26,257 nt of DNA. It comes from a virus. Positions within the stretch are counted from its first letter, which is position 1; the number at the start of each line of letters is the position of its first letter. Location: positions 1-26,257 of IMG/VR virus record IMGVR_UViG_3300010400_000050. The stretch is one strand, 5' to 3'. The notes under the pieces are model-generated. The model did not search any database, was not told where the DNA came from, and saw only the letters and a list, made by a program, of their open reading frames with translations. A program made the position numbers and the translations under genes. Shown here one piece after another: positions 6,484 to 15,280 of the stretch.

Positions 6484-6842
6484 CGCGTGACCTCGCGCAG
6501 CACGCGCACCACGCCATACGCCAGAGGCGTGTCGCGCCCCAGCGCGTCCTCCAGCTCAAGGTCCCAGACGTACCGGGATGCGGTTTCGTCCGGTGTTTCC
6601 CCACACGTGAGCGCCGCGGTTTGTGCCTTCGTTAGGGTCACCTCGAACGCTCCGTTGACCGCGTCCGTTACGACAATAGTGAACGTCAGCACCAAGGTCG
6701 CGTCCAGCCCACGCTTGCGCATTTGCGCGCGCAGCACGCTCCCAGTCAGGTCCACATCGATCGTGGCCGTGAACCGGAAGTCCGCCCCCTGCCGGACCTT
6801 GAGGTCGAGGGGCGCGCCGTAGTCTCCGATCTCGGTATTCAC
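6480..6842 (-). CDS. Small structural protein next to tail fibre
   Basis: This 120-aa protein is read from a GTG at 6842 that overlaps the upstream TGA (GTGA). A longer upstream reading in this frame crosses the preceding gene and is rejected. It starts with a segment like DYGAPLDLKVRQGADF, then alternating strands, and ends in a strand-rich LAYGVVRVLREV. The pattern is common in small phage genes beside tail fibres and resembles N-terminal domains of baseplate-upper-type proteins. It probably links fibre and baseplate, by position. The family assignment is tentative. Confidence 0.7.
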   Translation of the reverse strand: MNTEIGDYGAPLDLKVRQGADFRFTATIDVDLTGSVLRAQMRKRGLDATLVLTFTIVVTDAVNGAFEVTLTKAQTAALTCGETPDETASRYVWDLELEDALGRDTPLAYGVVRVLREVTR

Positions 6843-7261
6843 GCGGTGTACCTCGACACGATCCACCACTTGGTGGCGCCGTCCGACTTCAGGATCACCA
6901 CGGACCCGACCGTGGTCAGGTTCGCGACCGCGCTCCCCAGGGAGTCGCCGGCTTGCACCGCAACGGACGTGGTCTGGGCTACGGTCTGGAGGAATCCAAC
7001 GCACGACCCCGGGCAGGTCGAGGCCTTGGGCAGCGTGCCTGTGGTCGCGCCCGTCCCGAGCCGCACCAGTTCCCCGGCGGCGGCAGTGTACGGCGCGGTT
7101 TTCGCGGCCGTGAACTTGCTGGCGCCCGTGCGCAGGATCGTGCGGTCCCCGGGTAGGTCGTCCGCCCAGTCCGCGCCCTCGAAGTCCGAAAACGTGCGGT
7201 TCAGGGTCTCCACATTGGAGGCCTTGAAGCGCCGCCCGAAAATGCCGTCCAGCAGCGCCAC
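6839..7261 (-). CDS. Tail-fibre accessory protein with beta module
   Basis: This 140-aa protein begins at GTG 7261. Residues about 56-138 form a module often attached to phage fibres: a YTAAAGELVRL strand, a TLP segment, VGFLQTVAQTTSVAVQAG, and a final strand pattern SDGATKWWIVSRY. Such beta modules occur in capsid or tail decorations and may bind sugars or other fibre subunits. The N-terminal 50 residues (with FSDFEGADWADD) look like an attachment region. Its stop is coupled to the next gene. Confidence 0.7.
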   Translation of the reverse strand: MALLDGIFGRRFKASNVETLNRTFSDFEGADWADDLPGDRTILRTGASKFTAAKTAPYTAAAGELVRLGTGATTGTLPKASTCPGSCVGFLQTVAQTTSVAVQAGDSLGSAVANLTTVGSVVILKSDGATKWWIVSRYTA

Positions 7262-7263
7262 GG

Positions 7264-7839
7264 CTACGCCAGCCGACCGATCGACAAGAGGCGAGAGGCG
7301 GCCCCCGTCGCGGGCGTGATCAGGTCCGCAACGGCCGCTTTGACCGCGATTTTCTGCGCCGCCGCCAGCTGGAGAACAGCACTGCAGACCACATCCACGC
7401 TGATTGCAACCTCATCCACAAACCGGCGTGGTGCGGCGGCAGCAACCTCCACCGCATCCGCGTAAATTCCGACGGCAACGTAGGCCCCGTCCGCGGTGCC
7501 CGCGCCATCGTCCGCGATGTTTCGGGTCATGGAACAGTGGAGCGATACCAAGTAGAGCCCGGCCGTAACGATCGTGACTTCGTCCGAGCCCAAGGTCAGT
7601 TCGTTGGCTGCGATCTGGGTCAGCGTGAACTTGGCCCCGCTGGCGGGGGACCCAGACACAGCGTAACGACCAAAGGCGTTCGCAGCCACGAGGGCGTCGA
7701 TCCGGTTTTTGTTGTTCCGGGTGCGGTTCGACAGAGGTTGAATGGCCTGGATCACGCTGGCCGCGGTCAGGGCGTCCCCGTCCGTGGGGGCCACGACCGG
7801 GGAGGTGAAAGCATCCACATCAACGATATTGGCCGACAT
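7264..7839 (-). CDS. Putative fibre protein with jelly-roll (C1q/TNF-like) domain
   Basis: This 191-aa protein starts at ATG 7839, six bases after the preceding stop. The first 50 residues are helical and polar (RTRNNKNRIDALVAAN), suitable for a trimeric stalk. The rest alternates beta strands with the element EVTIVTAGLYLVSLHCS, recalling the Gly-x-Tyr-x-Val strand of C1q/TNF-like fibre heads, and a predicted core ending in LLSIGRL. A trimeric receptor-binding or decoration role is inferred. No catalytic motif is visible. Confidence 0.65.
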   Translation of the reverse strand: MSANIVDVDAFTSPVVAPTDGDALTAASVIQAIQPLSNRTRNNKNRIDALVAANAFGRYAVSGSPASGAKFTLTQIAANELTLGSDEVTIVTAGLYLVSLHCSMTRNIADDGAGTADGAYVAVGIYADAVEVAAAAPRRFVDEVAISVDVVCSAVLQLAAAQKIAVKAAVADLITPATGAASRLLSIGRLA

Positions 7840-7842
7840 TAT

Positions 7843-8643
7843 CTACTCCACCGCCATGCGCACAGCTGGCGCGCTGCCCCAGGTAAGACCGGGCCCGCCC
7901 CAGACGTTGCTGGTCGGGTACCCCCACAAAAGCACGTCCGGGGTCAACAGGACAATTTCCCCGAAACAGTGCCCCGCGATCCACTCGCGCGGCACCAGGC
8001 GCAGGTCCACTACCTCGGACACGGTCAGGTCAGACCCCCACACTTTGCCGTCTCCCCAGGTTCGTCCGACGTCCCCCCAGTATACGGCGGCCGGGGACGG
8101 CACCGCCGGCCAGCTGTAGAACAGCGTCCAGTGCGCCCACTTCTCCGCGGCCAGCGTCCAGGCATCGTCCCGGGTCACGTCCCCGTTCAGAGCCAGCCGG
8201 AAGCGGCGCCCGCTCGGGTAGATCAGGTCGATCTGGAAGTTGTCCGGGGCGTAGTGGGCGTGCAGCTGGGCCAGCAGCGCGTAAGGCCCGCCGCGCGTGC
8301 GGTGGTCGTCCAGCCAGCGCCGTTGGCGCGCGGCGTAGGTCGCATCCGACTCCCCGCGCCCGCGCCGGATGCGGCGCTCCCGGCCGGTCACGGCCAAGGC
8401 ATCCGGCGGCCCGAGGCCGGGGAACCGAGCCTTGACCCCGTCCACCAGGGCGTCCCCGAACGCGTCCATGTGCACGCCGAACGTGTACATGATCTTCCCG
8501 CCCAGGCCGCGCTTGAGCCAGACGGCGGCCGAACGCAAGAGCGTGTCCCGGAAGGTCGGCGCTGGCGCGGTCGAGTTCGCCTGGCTGCCGGGCAAAGAGG
8601 CCTGGGCCGGCGCGGACCCCACGTCCCAATAGACTTCAGGCAT
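7843..8643 (-). CDS. Baseplate/tail protein in the gpI-like position
   Basis: In this 266-aa protein, residues about 60-135 (FGDALVDGVKARFPG, then a basic RRIRRGRGESDATYAARQRRW and RTRGGPYALLAQLH) match a pattern seen in many phage tail proteins encoded after baseplate J, where P2 places gpI. The C-terminal 80 residues carry two related Trp-Gly clusters: W189/W196/W202 and W240/W248/W255, each Trp followed by Gly and each cluster ending WGS. The ATG overlaps the upstream gene by 8 bp. It likely joins the baseplate to the fibres. Family naming is by pattern only. Confidence 0.72.
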   Translation of the reverse strand: MPEVYWDVGSAPAQASLPGSQANSTAPAPTFRDTLLRSAAVWLKRGLGGKIMYTFGVHMDAFGDALVDGVKARFPGLGPPDALAVTGRERRIRRGRGESDATYAARQRRWLDDHRTRGGPYALLAQLHAHYAPDNFQIDLIYPSGRRFRLALNGDVTRDDAWTLAAEKWAHWTLFYSWPAVPSPAAVYWGDVGRTWGDGKVWGSDLTVSEVVDLRLVPREWIAGHCFGEIVLLTPDVLLWGYPTSNVWGGPGLTWGSAPAVRMAVE

Positions 8644-9058
8644 GGATCACCACCAGGTTGCCGCCCCTATCCACCACGTTCGCGCGCAGCCGCACCCGGT
8701 TCTGGTAGGGGAACCCACCGGCCCGGACCAGCGTGAACACGTTATCGATCTTGCTCGAACCGGAGAAATTCCCAATGAAGGCCAGGGTCTCACCATCGTA
8801 GGCCAGTTCATAACTCTTGGGCGTGCGGCCAAACCCAACCCACAGGTCTTGCAAAGCAAACCCCGTATCGTCAGACAGCAGGAACACGACCGGGGCCACG
8901 TTCGAGATCACAGTGGCCGCCGGCGGCGAAACGATCGTCAGGACCGGCGGGGACGAGTCCGTAACGCGAGGCGCAAATACCGCGTTGAAGTCAAACGGGT
9001 CAATGGGGGCCCACATGATCCCGGACGAGGCGCGAAAATCTGCAGAGAAGTCAGCCAT
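8636..9058 (-). CDS. Ig-like structural protein
   Basis: This 140-aa protein is read from ATG 9058, which overlaps the preceding TGA by one base (TGATG). An N-terminal segment of about 40 residues rich in Phe and Asp precedes a predicted seven-strand domain (VLTIVSPPAATVISN, VVFLLSDD, then alternating strands to RVRLRANVVDRGGN), resembling bacterial Ig-like or cadherin-type folds. Such domains decorate phage tails and heads and often bind surface sugars weakly. A baseplate location follows from its neighbours. The family is not certain. Confidence 0.68.
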   Translation of the reverse strand: MADFSADFRASSGIMWAPIDPFDFNAVFAPRVTDSSPPVLTIVSPPAATVISNVAPVVFLLSDDTGFALQDLWVGFGRTPKSYELAYDGETLAFIGNFSGSSKIDNVFTLVRAGGFPYQNRVRLRANVVDRGGNLVVIHA

Positions 9059-9981
9059 CAAGACACCGAGGGTACAGTGCCGGTGGTGTTCATGTAGCAG
9101 TAGTTGCCCAAGTAGAAAAACGAAGTGGCCGAAGCCAGGTTTGCCGTGGCCGGATGCGTTCGTGGAGGCCCCTTCGCGGCAATGTTGGTGCCGATGCCTT
9201 TCGCGCGAGTGGTCGCGGTAAGCGTGTAGGACCACTGCATGAACCCGTTCACGTCCTTGCTGTTCAGGGGATCGACGCCCATGGCCCCGTTGTAAATGCC
9301 CGATGCGGCGGTCATGCCAGTAGACCACGCTTGCGACCCGGTCCCGTAGGCAATCCAGCCGGACGCGGTACCCGAAAAGGTGGAGTTGGCCGCGTACCAA
9401 ACACACGGCGAAACGTCCAAGGAGTCATACGACCCGGGGGCCATCGCCTCACAGAACACCTGGATTCCGGACTGGGTGGCAGAGCCGACCGTCACGCCTT
9501 CGATCTGGAACGGGTAGACCCCGCCGACCCCCGACGTTTCCGCCACGATATGGAGGCGGAGCGTGGTCGTGGACGCCATGTTGATGCCGGTTGGTGAGGC
9601 ATCCGTGCCGCCGCCGGCCAAAACCTGTTCGTCGGCCGTGGCGGAGGGCGTGACCGTTGCCGCCGGGGAGCCGTTCACGAAACCAGCGGACTCTGACATC
9701 TTGAAGCGCCAACTGCCGGCATTCATGTTGCCGGTAGCCACGTTTTGAAGCGTGATCTCGCGTCGCCCACCCGGGTCCCGCAGCCGGCACCACGCGCGGG
9801 TGTTGGCAAAACCGTTGGCCCCCGACCCGCCGTGTGTGATTTGGGTCCCGGCAGCGTTGTACGTGGTGCCGTCCGAGTCAGAGATCGAGGACCAGCCGGC
9901 GGACACAAGCACGCTGCGCCAGGCAAACAGGGCGCTGCCCGTGGTGCTGAAAATGTTGTTCTGGTTTCCAACTCGAGCCAT
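9058..9981 (-). CDS. Virion structural protein (baseplate/tail tip region)
   Basis: This 307-aa protein is rich in Gly, Ser, Thr and Ala and has few charges. It begins with a recognisable phage segment (LFAWRSVLVSAGWSS, then DGTTYNAAGTQIT and AWCRLRDPGGRREITLQ) seen in many tail-tip-associated proteins of unknown exact role. Beta-rich sequence continues to the end. It starts at ATG 9981 two bases after the baseplate J stop. Function is inferred from location between baseplate J and the fibre genes. No enzyme motif is visible. Confidence 0.72.
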   Translation of the reverse strand: MARVGNQNNIFSTTGSALFAWRSVLVSAGWSSISDSDGTTYNAAGTQITHGGSGANGFANTRAWCRLRDPGGRREITLQNVATGNMNAGSWRFKMSESAGFVNGSPAATVTPSATADEQVLAGGGTDASPTGINMASTTTLRLHIVAETSGVGGVYPFQIEGVTVGSATQSGIQVFCEAMAPGSYDSLDVSPCVWYAANSTFSGTASGWIAYGTGSQAWSTGMTAASGIYNGAMGVDPLNSKDVNGFMQWSYTLTATTRAKGIGTNIAAKGPPRTHPATANLASATSFFYLGNYCYMNTTGTVPSVS

Positions 9982-9983
9982 GG

Positions 9984-11171
9984 CTACACCACTCCGCCGT
10001 CGGGGGGCGCGACCTGCACGATCGTCCCGGTCACGGTCCCGAGCACAGGGACCTCATCCACATCCAGCGCCGTGTCCCCGGCGGGCAGCGTCACCAACAC
10101 GTGAATGGTGAGCGGGTGCGCGTAGGTCGCTCCGATCACGGTCCGGACCGCGTCCCCGTACACCTTGCCCGCGCCGTCACCAGGGATCTTGTTCCCGCCG
10201 ATCGGCTGCGTGCTCATGAACGAGGCCAGCCGCAGCGCGACCGCGTCTTTGATCTGGTCCTCGGTCTGCCCGACGGTGTTGTAGAGTGTCAGGGTGTAGG
10301 TCACCGGGATCGATACCGGCACCGCGCTGGACGTGTTCGCGGTCACGGCCTGGGGCACGGCCTGGCGCTGTACGGCCTCATTGATCGCGCCCAAGTCCGT
10401 GTCCGGGTCATTCTGATCCCCAGTCACGCCGCCGGTTGCGGTGGCCACGAACAAGGTCACGAACCCGTACCCGTCCTTTTCCAGCCGCGCGCGCGTCACG
10501 CCGATCGGGCTGCCGTCCACGCGCTTCGCGTTCTTGGCGACATAGGAGTAGGCGTCCCAGGGCCCGTTCGGGGAAAGCGCGCCCAGCTTCTCCAGGCATC
10601 GCGTCCGGAGCGCCGGGTCGCGCTCCGCGTCCGCCCCGACGATGGCTGTGGCGTTCGTCACGGTCACGCCGGCAGGCCCGGACTCGATCTCGTCCACGGC
10701 GCCGGCGATCGAAGTGGACGCGGAGCCTGCCTCGACCGCCTGAACGGCAATCGTCAGGGTCTCGCCCGCATTCAACGTGAACGGCTCAGTGTTGCGATAG
10801 GACTTGTCCGTGGCGCTGTTCCGCACGGTGAGGTCGTCCGGGTCGTAGGTGTAGACGCCGCCGCCCGGGTTCGTCAGGGTCACCTCCCCGGTGGCGAACG
10901 TGGCCTGGATTTTCTCGACCCCGAACACGTACAGCGCGACCAGCGCGAGCCAGTCCCCAGAGGAGAGTTCAAGGAATCCCGACTTGGCGATCGCAGCCTG
11001 CAAGTAGGACAGCGACGACAGGAACAAGCTCACGCTGGTGACCATGGCGCGCACGACAGACCCCACCATCCAGCTCGTGGTGCTCACGCCCAGCACGCCC
11101 AGCCCGTCGTAAATGGACTGCTCAACGCGCGCACGCGTCACGGGGGTGGTGAGGTCTGCCAGGGAAATCAT
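9984..11171 (-). CDS. Baseplate wedge protein, gpJ-like
   Basis: This 395-aa protein is read from ATG 11171, which overlaps the gp25-like stop (ATGA); an upstream in-frame start is rejected for lack of a ribosome site. Features of the Baseplate J family are an N-terminal helical region (about 15-75) followed by a strand-rich core. The core has the elements AVEAGSASTSIAGAVDEIESG, DAERDPALRTRCLEKLG and a later PVTYTLTLY strand. The protein forms wedges around the hub that drive sheath contraction. Order gp25-like, J, then gpI-like matches P2 and Mu-type baseplate operons. Confidence 0.9.
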   Translation of the reverse strand: MISLADLTTPVTRARVEQSIYDGLGVLGVSTTSWMVGSVVRAMVTSVSLFLSSLSYLQAAIAKSGFLELSSGDWLALVALYVFGVEKIQATFATGEVTLTNPGGGVYTYDPDDLTVRNSATDKSYRNTEPFTLNAGETLTIAVQAVEAGSASTSIAGAVDEIESGPAGVTVTNATAIVGADAERDPALRTRCLEKLGALSPNGPWDAYSYVAKNAKRVDGSPIGVTRARLEKDGYGFVTLFVATATGGVTGDQNDPDTDLGAINEAVQRQAVPQAVTANTSSAVPVSIPVTYTLTLYNTVGQTEDQIKDAVALRLASFMSTQPIGGNKIPGDGAGKVYGDAVRTVIGATYAHPLTIHVLVTLPAGDTALDVDEVPVLGTVTGTIVQVAPPDGGVV

Positions 11172-11641
11172 TGCATCGCCTCCAGGATCACCGTGCCGTT
11201 GGCGCACGCCAGCACCAGCTCAAAGTCCGCGCTGGACGGGTCGCGCAACGTGACCCGCAAAGAGATCGACAGGCTCCGGGCGCTCGAGTCCGCGACCACG
11301 CGCACCTCCGACGTGTCCACGCGATCGTCCTTCGACACCTCATTTTTGATGCGGGTGGCCAGGCCGGCCAGGTCGGCCGCCGTGGTGCCGCGGTTCTCCG
11401 CGCCAGTGATGTCCTCCCCGTAGTCCGGGTCATCCAATAGCGACCCGTGCGGCGTGGTGAGGCGCCGGATCAAAGCCTCCGCGACCGCGCGCGGAAAGGA
11501 CGGGTCTACCTCGGCCAAGGTCTCGTCCAGCTCGGTCGTGCAAGAGAGGTCGCGACCGTAGCCGAACGGTGCCACGGGCTCGGGCACGATCCGCACCAGC
11601 TCCGCCAACTGAGCGCTAATCTGTTCGTCTACTACGGTCAC
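11168..11641 (-). CDS. Baseplate wedge protein, gp25-like (gpW-like)
   Basis: This 157-aa protein starts at GTG 11641 overlapping the preceding stop (GTGA). The segment from about 25 to 80 (FGYGRDLSC, a helix with AVAEALIRRLTTPHGSLLDDPDYGEDI) is the signature of the gp25/gpW wedge family, whose EPR-type core starts sheath assembly at the baseplate. The C-terminal half is a beta sheet (VRVVADSS, SISLRVTL, FELVLA). It stands directly upstream of baseplate J and is translationally coupled to it. Confidence 0.88.
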   Translation of the reverse strand: MTVVDEQISAQLAELVRIVPEPVAPFGYGRDLSCTTELDETLAEVDPSFPRAVAEALIRRLTTPHGSLLDDPDYGEDITGAENRGTTAADLAGLATRIKNEVSKDDRVDTSEVRVVADSSARSLSISLRVTLRDPSSADFELVLACANGTVILEAMQ

Positions 11642-12804
11642 GACCCAATCCGGACTTTCGTCGATCCGCCCACGATTGTCCCGTTTGCGACCGCCGGAGG
11701 GGTCCAGGTCACCGTGCCCACTGCTGGGGAACCGCCGATGGTCCCGGAGAACGAGGCGGGGGGTAGGGTCACCTGGACGGGGTCTCCGACGCGCGCCGCG
11801 AAAGGGCCGCCGGCTCCGCCAAGTTCCAGCAGCAACGGAACAAACCCGGCGCCGTCCTTGCCTGCGAACGCGGTCACGACCGGCTGGCTGGGGTCCCCCT
11901 CGAGGAACTGGACCAGGACCTCAGCGCTCGGGGCGAGCGTGGCGTGAGACCCAGCGACCCCCGGCCACATGCTGACCTTGAGCAGATCGGGCACGCCGGC
12001 GGCCTTTCGCACGGCCTGGAGGTCCACACGGTCCCCGACGGCCGAAACCATCCGGTAGCGGTAGGCTCCTAGGAGACGGCCGCTAATCATCTGCGATACC
12101 ACTGCTCGCATGGCACGCTGCAAGGCGCCCTCCCCTGCCCCGCACCAGGCCGTGACCGTGAGGTCCTCCGGGCTGGCCGTGATCGCCAGCTCCGCGATGG
12201 TCAGCGTCTCGGGCAGGTTTTTGGCCAGGGTCTGTCCGACCGCCAAGGCCTCGGGCCGGTCCATGGCCAGAGTGGCCACGCGCCCGTCCGGGTCGTAGGC
12301 CAGCACCTCATAGTCGCGCGGGTCCGCCGCGGCGCTCGAGCGCGTGCCGGCCTGCGTGGTGCCGGAGTAGTCCACCCACCAGGAAACGCCCCCGCAGGCG
12401 TGCTCCAGCGCGACCGAGGCCGGCCCGGCCTCGCGCGCGAAATGCTTGCCCAGGCGCGCCGCGCGCGGGACGAACGAGCCCAACGTCTCGCCCACGGCCT
12501 CCGCCGCCTCCTGGGCGACCTGGGACGCCTTCACACCCAGGTCATTCTGGTAGGACTTGGCGGCTACGTCCTCGCCCCAACGCCCCGCGCCGGCCACGAT
12601 CCGGGCTTTCGTGACGCCCCCGAACGTCCCAGAGTCGCTGGGGTCCACGGTCCCGGAGGCGCGCAGGCCGCCGATCACGACCTCCACGCGCCCGGACAGG
12701 GGCTGGTCGTTCTCCAGCTCCACCTCCGCGATCCAAGCCCCCTTATTCGGCACACGCAGGGAAACTTTGCGCGCTCGGGCGCCCGCGACCGTAGCAGTGG
12801 TCAT
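11638..12804 (-). CDS. Baseplate hub/spike protein with OB-fold region
   Basis: In this 388-aa protein, the C-terminal third contains VSMWPGVAGSHATLAPSAEVLVQFLEGDPSQPVV (residues about 285-320, described here by parts: PGVAGS, then VLVQFLEGDP). This is the OB-fold pattern of Mu gp45/P2 gpV-type spikes. The first 240 residues resemble gpD/hub-like domains (YEVLAYDPDGR, LAITASPEDLTVTAW). The protein thus seems to join hub and spike base in one chain. No long beta-helix needle or metal-binding apex HxH is obvious, so a separate tip protein could exist elsewhere. The ATG overlaps the upstream stop. Confidence 0.82.
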   Translation of the reverse strand: MTTATVAGARARKVSLRVPNKGAWIAEVELENDQPLSGRVEVVIGGLRASGTVDPSDSGTFGGVTKARIVAGAGRWGEDVAAKSYQNDLGVKASQVAQEAAEAVGETLGSFVPRAARLGKHFAREAGPASVALEHACGGVSWWVDYSGTTQAGTRSSAAADPRDYEVLAYDPDGRVATLAMDRPEALAVGQTLAKNLPETLTIAELAITASPEDLTVTAWCGAGEGALQRAMRAVVSQMISGRLLGAYRYRMVSAVGDRVDLQAVRKAAGVPDLLKVSMWPGVAGSHATLAPSAEVLVQFLEGDPSQPVVTAFAGKDGAGFVPLLLELGGAGGPFAARVGDPVQVTLPPASFSGTIGGSPAVGTVTWTPPAVANGTIVGGSTKVRIGS

Positions 12805-13343
12805 CGGCCGCGAGCCAGGCGATCACGAAACGCCTGGTTCTCCCCGTTCAAGGCCTCGATCTCCTGTTCGACCGGGTCCACCGGACGCGGCTTGGTTGCC
12901 TCCGGCTTGGCCAAGGTCACTTGCGGTGCATGAAACTGGATGAACTTGACCACGATCACCCACACACCGTCCTCGACCTGGTCCGGCTGGCCGATCTCCT
13001 CCACGCCCAGGGCCACGATCCCGAGGTCCTCCAGGATCGGGTGCGCTGCGCGCAAGTACCCGCCGGCCGGCGTGACGCCACCGCGCGAGCGCGGCAGGCG
13101 CTTGATCATCTGGCTCCAGACGTGCCACGCATCCCACTGCTCCGCGGTGGTCAGCCGGAACTCTGCCACAGGGTGGGCCAGCCGGCGCTTGCGGAAGATC
13201 GAAAACCCGCCGGTCTGGCCGTAGCCCCCGCGCTCGAGCCACTCCCTCATGTCCGCCGCGTTCTTGATGGTGCACAGGCCGGGGCTGGGCTTGCCGTCCA
13301 GCTCCAAGACATCGACCGGGTTGCGGAAGGGATTGAAGGGCAT
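12801..13343 (-). CDS. Tail/baseplate protein encoded after the tape measure
   Basis: This 180-aa protein starts at ATG 13343 overlapping the tape-measure TGA by one base. Its pattern (NPVDVLELDGKPSPGLCTI, a Gly-rich ERGGYGQTGG, then HPILEDLGIVALGVEEIGQ and DGVWVIVVKFIQF followed by a PVDPVE tail helix) occurs in many phages in the same place between tape measure and hub. It may bridge tube end and hub, like DNA-circulation/hub-adaptor proteins. Exact function is unknown; location and conservation pattern support a structural role. Confidence 0.75.
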   Translation of the reverse strand: MPFNPFRNPVDVLELDGKPSPGLCTIKNAADMREWLERGGYGQTGGFSIFRKRRLAHPVAEFRLTTAEQWDAWHVWSQMIKRLPRSRGGVTPAGGYLRAAHPILEDLGIVALGVEEIGQPDQVEDGVWVIVVKFIQFHAPQVTLAKPEATKPRPVDPVEQEIEALNGENQAFRDRLARGR

Positions 13344-15280
13344 CACGCACCCCGGGGCGCCAGAGGCGCGGCAATCTGAAGGGCCAGACGCTCGAACACG
13401 CGCGCCAGCCCGCGCTCCAGGTCGGCGGTCATGCCCTCCAGGTCCGGCGCGGCCGAGGTGATCGTCACGCCTCCGAGCTGGATCACGATGCTCGGCCCGG
13501 CGGCGGGCGCGGACGCAGCGGGCGCGCTGGAGGTGCCGCCCTCCGCGTCCTTGGGCGGGCGCACCGCGACCATGTTGTCCACGGCCTTTTGGGCGTCCGG
13601 CTTGCCGCGCTCCACGCCCTGGGCCACGCCCTGGGGCAGCGTCTGGCCCAGCTTCGCAAACTCCTTGCTCGGGCTCGCGATGCCCAGGGACGCCTTGAAA
13701 GACTTCATGGCCTGCGCGCCCAGGTCGCGCATGGCGTTCACGACCCAGGACGCGCCGGACTTCACGCCGCGCACGATCCCGGACACCACGTTCTTGCCCC
13801 ACTCCACGGCCTGGTTGCCCAGGTCCAGCAAGACGGGGTAAAGCTCCTTGCCTAGCTGAACCAGCTGGTAGCCTACGGCCACAGCCGCCGCGAACGCCGC
13901 GGCCAACAGCAAAAACGGCGCCGCAGCCACGGCCCCCGCCACCGCAAGCGAGGCCGTGGCCGTGACCGCGCCCCAGATGAAGGGCACCGCCAAGGAGAGC
14001 GCACCTACGACCAGCGCGCCCGTTGCCGCGAACGCCGCGCCGACCGCGGCCACGGCCGCCTCACCGGCCCAAAGCGCGGCCGTGGTCATGTCCAGGTTCG
14101 CGGCGAACGAGCCGCCGAACGTCTCCCGGAACCACAGCCGCAGACGCAAGATCACGTTCTCCACACGCAGCGCAGCGATGATCATGCCCTGGAAAAACCG
14201 GCGCACGTAGAGCCCCGCACCCTCCGACCCATCGATCAGGGGCTGGAACAGGCCATCGATCATGCCGCGCAGCGCGCGCCCGGAAGCCGTGTTCAGCGTG
14301 AAAAGCTCGGTCACTTGCTTGAGCCCGCGCAAGAGGGGCTCCACGTTCAGGCCGCCGAACAGCGACGCGAACCCCTCCTTGAGCTTCTTCGTCTGGACCG
14401 TCCAGGACAGCATCTGGCGCGCCGCGATCGGCCCGAGCCGCGCGCGGATGTCGTCCGCAAGGCCATTCACGGACCCGCCAGCCAGTGAGATCGAGGCCGC
14501 GAGCCCGGCGAAGCGCGACGCCGCGGCAGACCCTTGCGTGGAGGCCTTGATCGCCACGGCCTCGAGGGCGTCCGCCAGGTTCTGGCCGCGCAGGCCCGAC
14601 CTGTAGAGCTGTTCCGTGAACCCCGCGACCTGGTCACGTCCGATCGCCACGCCGGAGGCTACCCGATCGGTCGCGTCTTGCAGCTCATGAGCGCTCCCCG
14701 CGGCCGCGCTGTACCAAAACCGGAGCTTGGTCAGGCCCTCCAGGCGCAAAAGTTCGTCGCGCCGCGCGTCCGCCTGCGCCACGCCGTACGCGGCCAGGGC
14801 CAGCGCGCCCGCGACCGTGGCCGCGGTCAAGGCAACCACGGCGGCGCTGATTGCCACGACGCCGGCGGCAATGGCTCCGGACTTCAGGAGCCCGGACAGA
14901 CCCCCGAGCTTGTCCAAGAGGCCCCCGAGCGGGCCCGGAGTGCTCTTGGCGGCCTCCCGGAGTCGCTCTACAAGGCTCAAAACCGGCTTTCCTTGGCCCG
15001 GGATGCGCCCGAACGTCCCGCCCAGGTTCACGTAGGCCGCTTGCGCGTCCGCGATCGACTGCTTTTGCGCCGCGATCTTGGTCCGGAGCTCCTGGGCGGC
15101 CTGGATGTTCACGACTTTGGCCGAATTCAGGGTCTTGAACGCCGCTTCCATGCCGCGCAAGGCCTTGGTGTCGGCCTCGATCTGCGAGCGCAGGCCGCGC
15201 AAGGCCTCGGACGCGCCCTCAGCGCTACCGCTGACCCCGTCCTGTAGCTCGACCTTATAAACCGCGGTATTATCAGCCAC
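13343..15280 (-). CDS. Tail tape measure protein
   Basis: This 645-aa protein starts at GTG 15280. An N-terminal coiled coil (about 20-85) is followed by a hydrophobic region (about 133-168), helical linkers, and a second long Ala/Val-rich hydrophobic stretch (about 415-480), ending in a Gly/Pro-rich tail. Tape measures set tail length by stretching through the tube at roughly 0.15 nm per residue, so a tail of about 95-100 nm would be expected. The hydrophobic segments may help DNA cross the inner membrane. It follows the frameshifted tail-assembly chaperone, whose extended stop (15273-15275) lies inside this gene. Confidence 0.92.
   Translation of the reverse strand: MADNTAVYKVELQDGVSGSAEGASEALRGLRSQIEADTKALRGMEAAFKTLNSAKVVNIQAAQELRTKIAAQKQSIADAQAAYVNLGGTFGRIPGQGKPVLSLVERLREAAKSTPGPLGGLLDKLGGLSGLLKSGAIAAGVVAISAAVVALTAATVAGALALAAYGVAQADARRDELLRLEGLTKLRFWYSAAAGSAHELQDATDRVASGVAIGRDQVAGFTEQLYRSGLRGQNLADALEAVAIKASTQGSAAASRFAGLAASISLAGGSVNGLADDIRARLGPIAARQMLSWTVQTKKLKEGFASLFGGLNVEPLLRGLKQVTELFTLNTASGRALRGMIDGLFQPLIDGSEGAGLYVRRFFQGMIIAALRVENVILRLRLWFRETFGGSFAANLDMTTAALWAGEAAVAAVGAAFAATGALVVGALSLAVPFIWGAVTATASLAVAGAVAAAPFLLLAAAFAAAVAVGYQLVQLGKELYPVLLDLGNQAVEWGKNVVSGIVRGVKSGASWVVNAMRDLGAQAMKSFKASLGIASPSKEFAKLGQTLPQGVAQGVERGKPDAQKAVDNMVAVRPPKDAEGGTSSAPAASAPAAGPSIVIQLGGVTITSAAPDLEGMTADLERGLARVFERLALQIAAPLAPRGA

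Noticed and set aside
7537-8736. Long plus-strand open frame of 399 codons
   Set aside because: It lies opposite two well-supported structural genes, is rich in Arg/Gly/Pro/His and has no family pattern; open antisense frames are expected at this GC content. The same applies to 10101-11423, 16754-17953, 19448-20944 and 21711-22721 on the plus strand.
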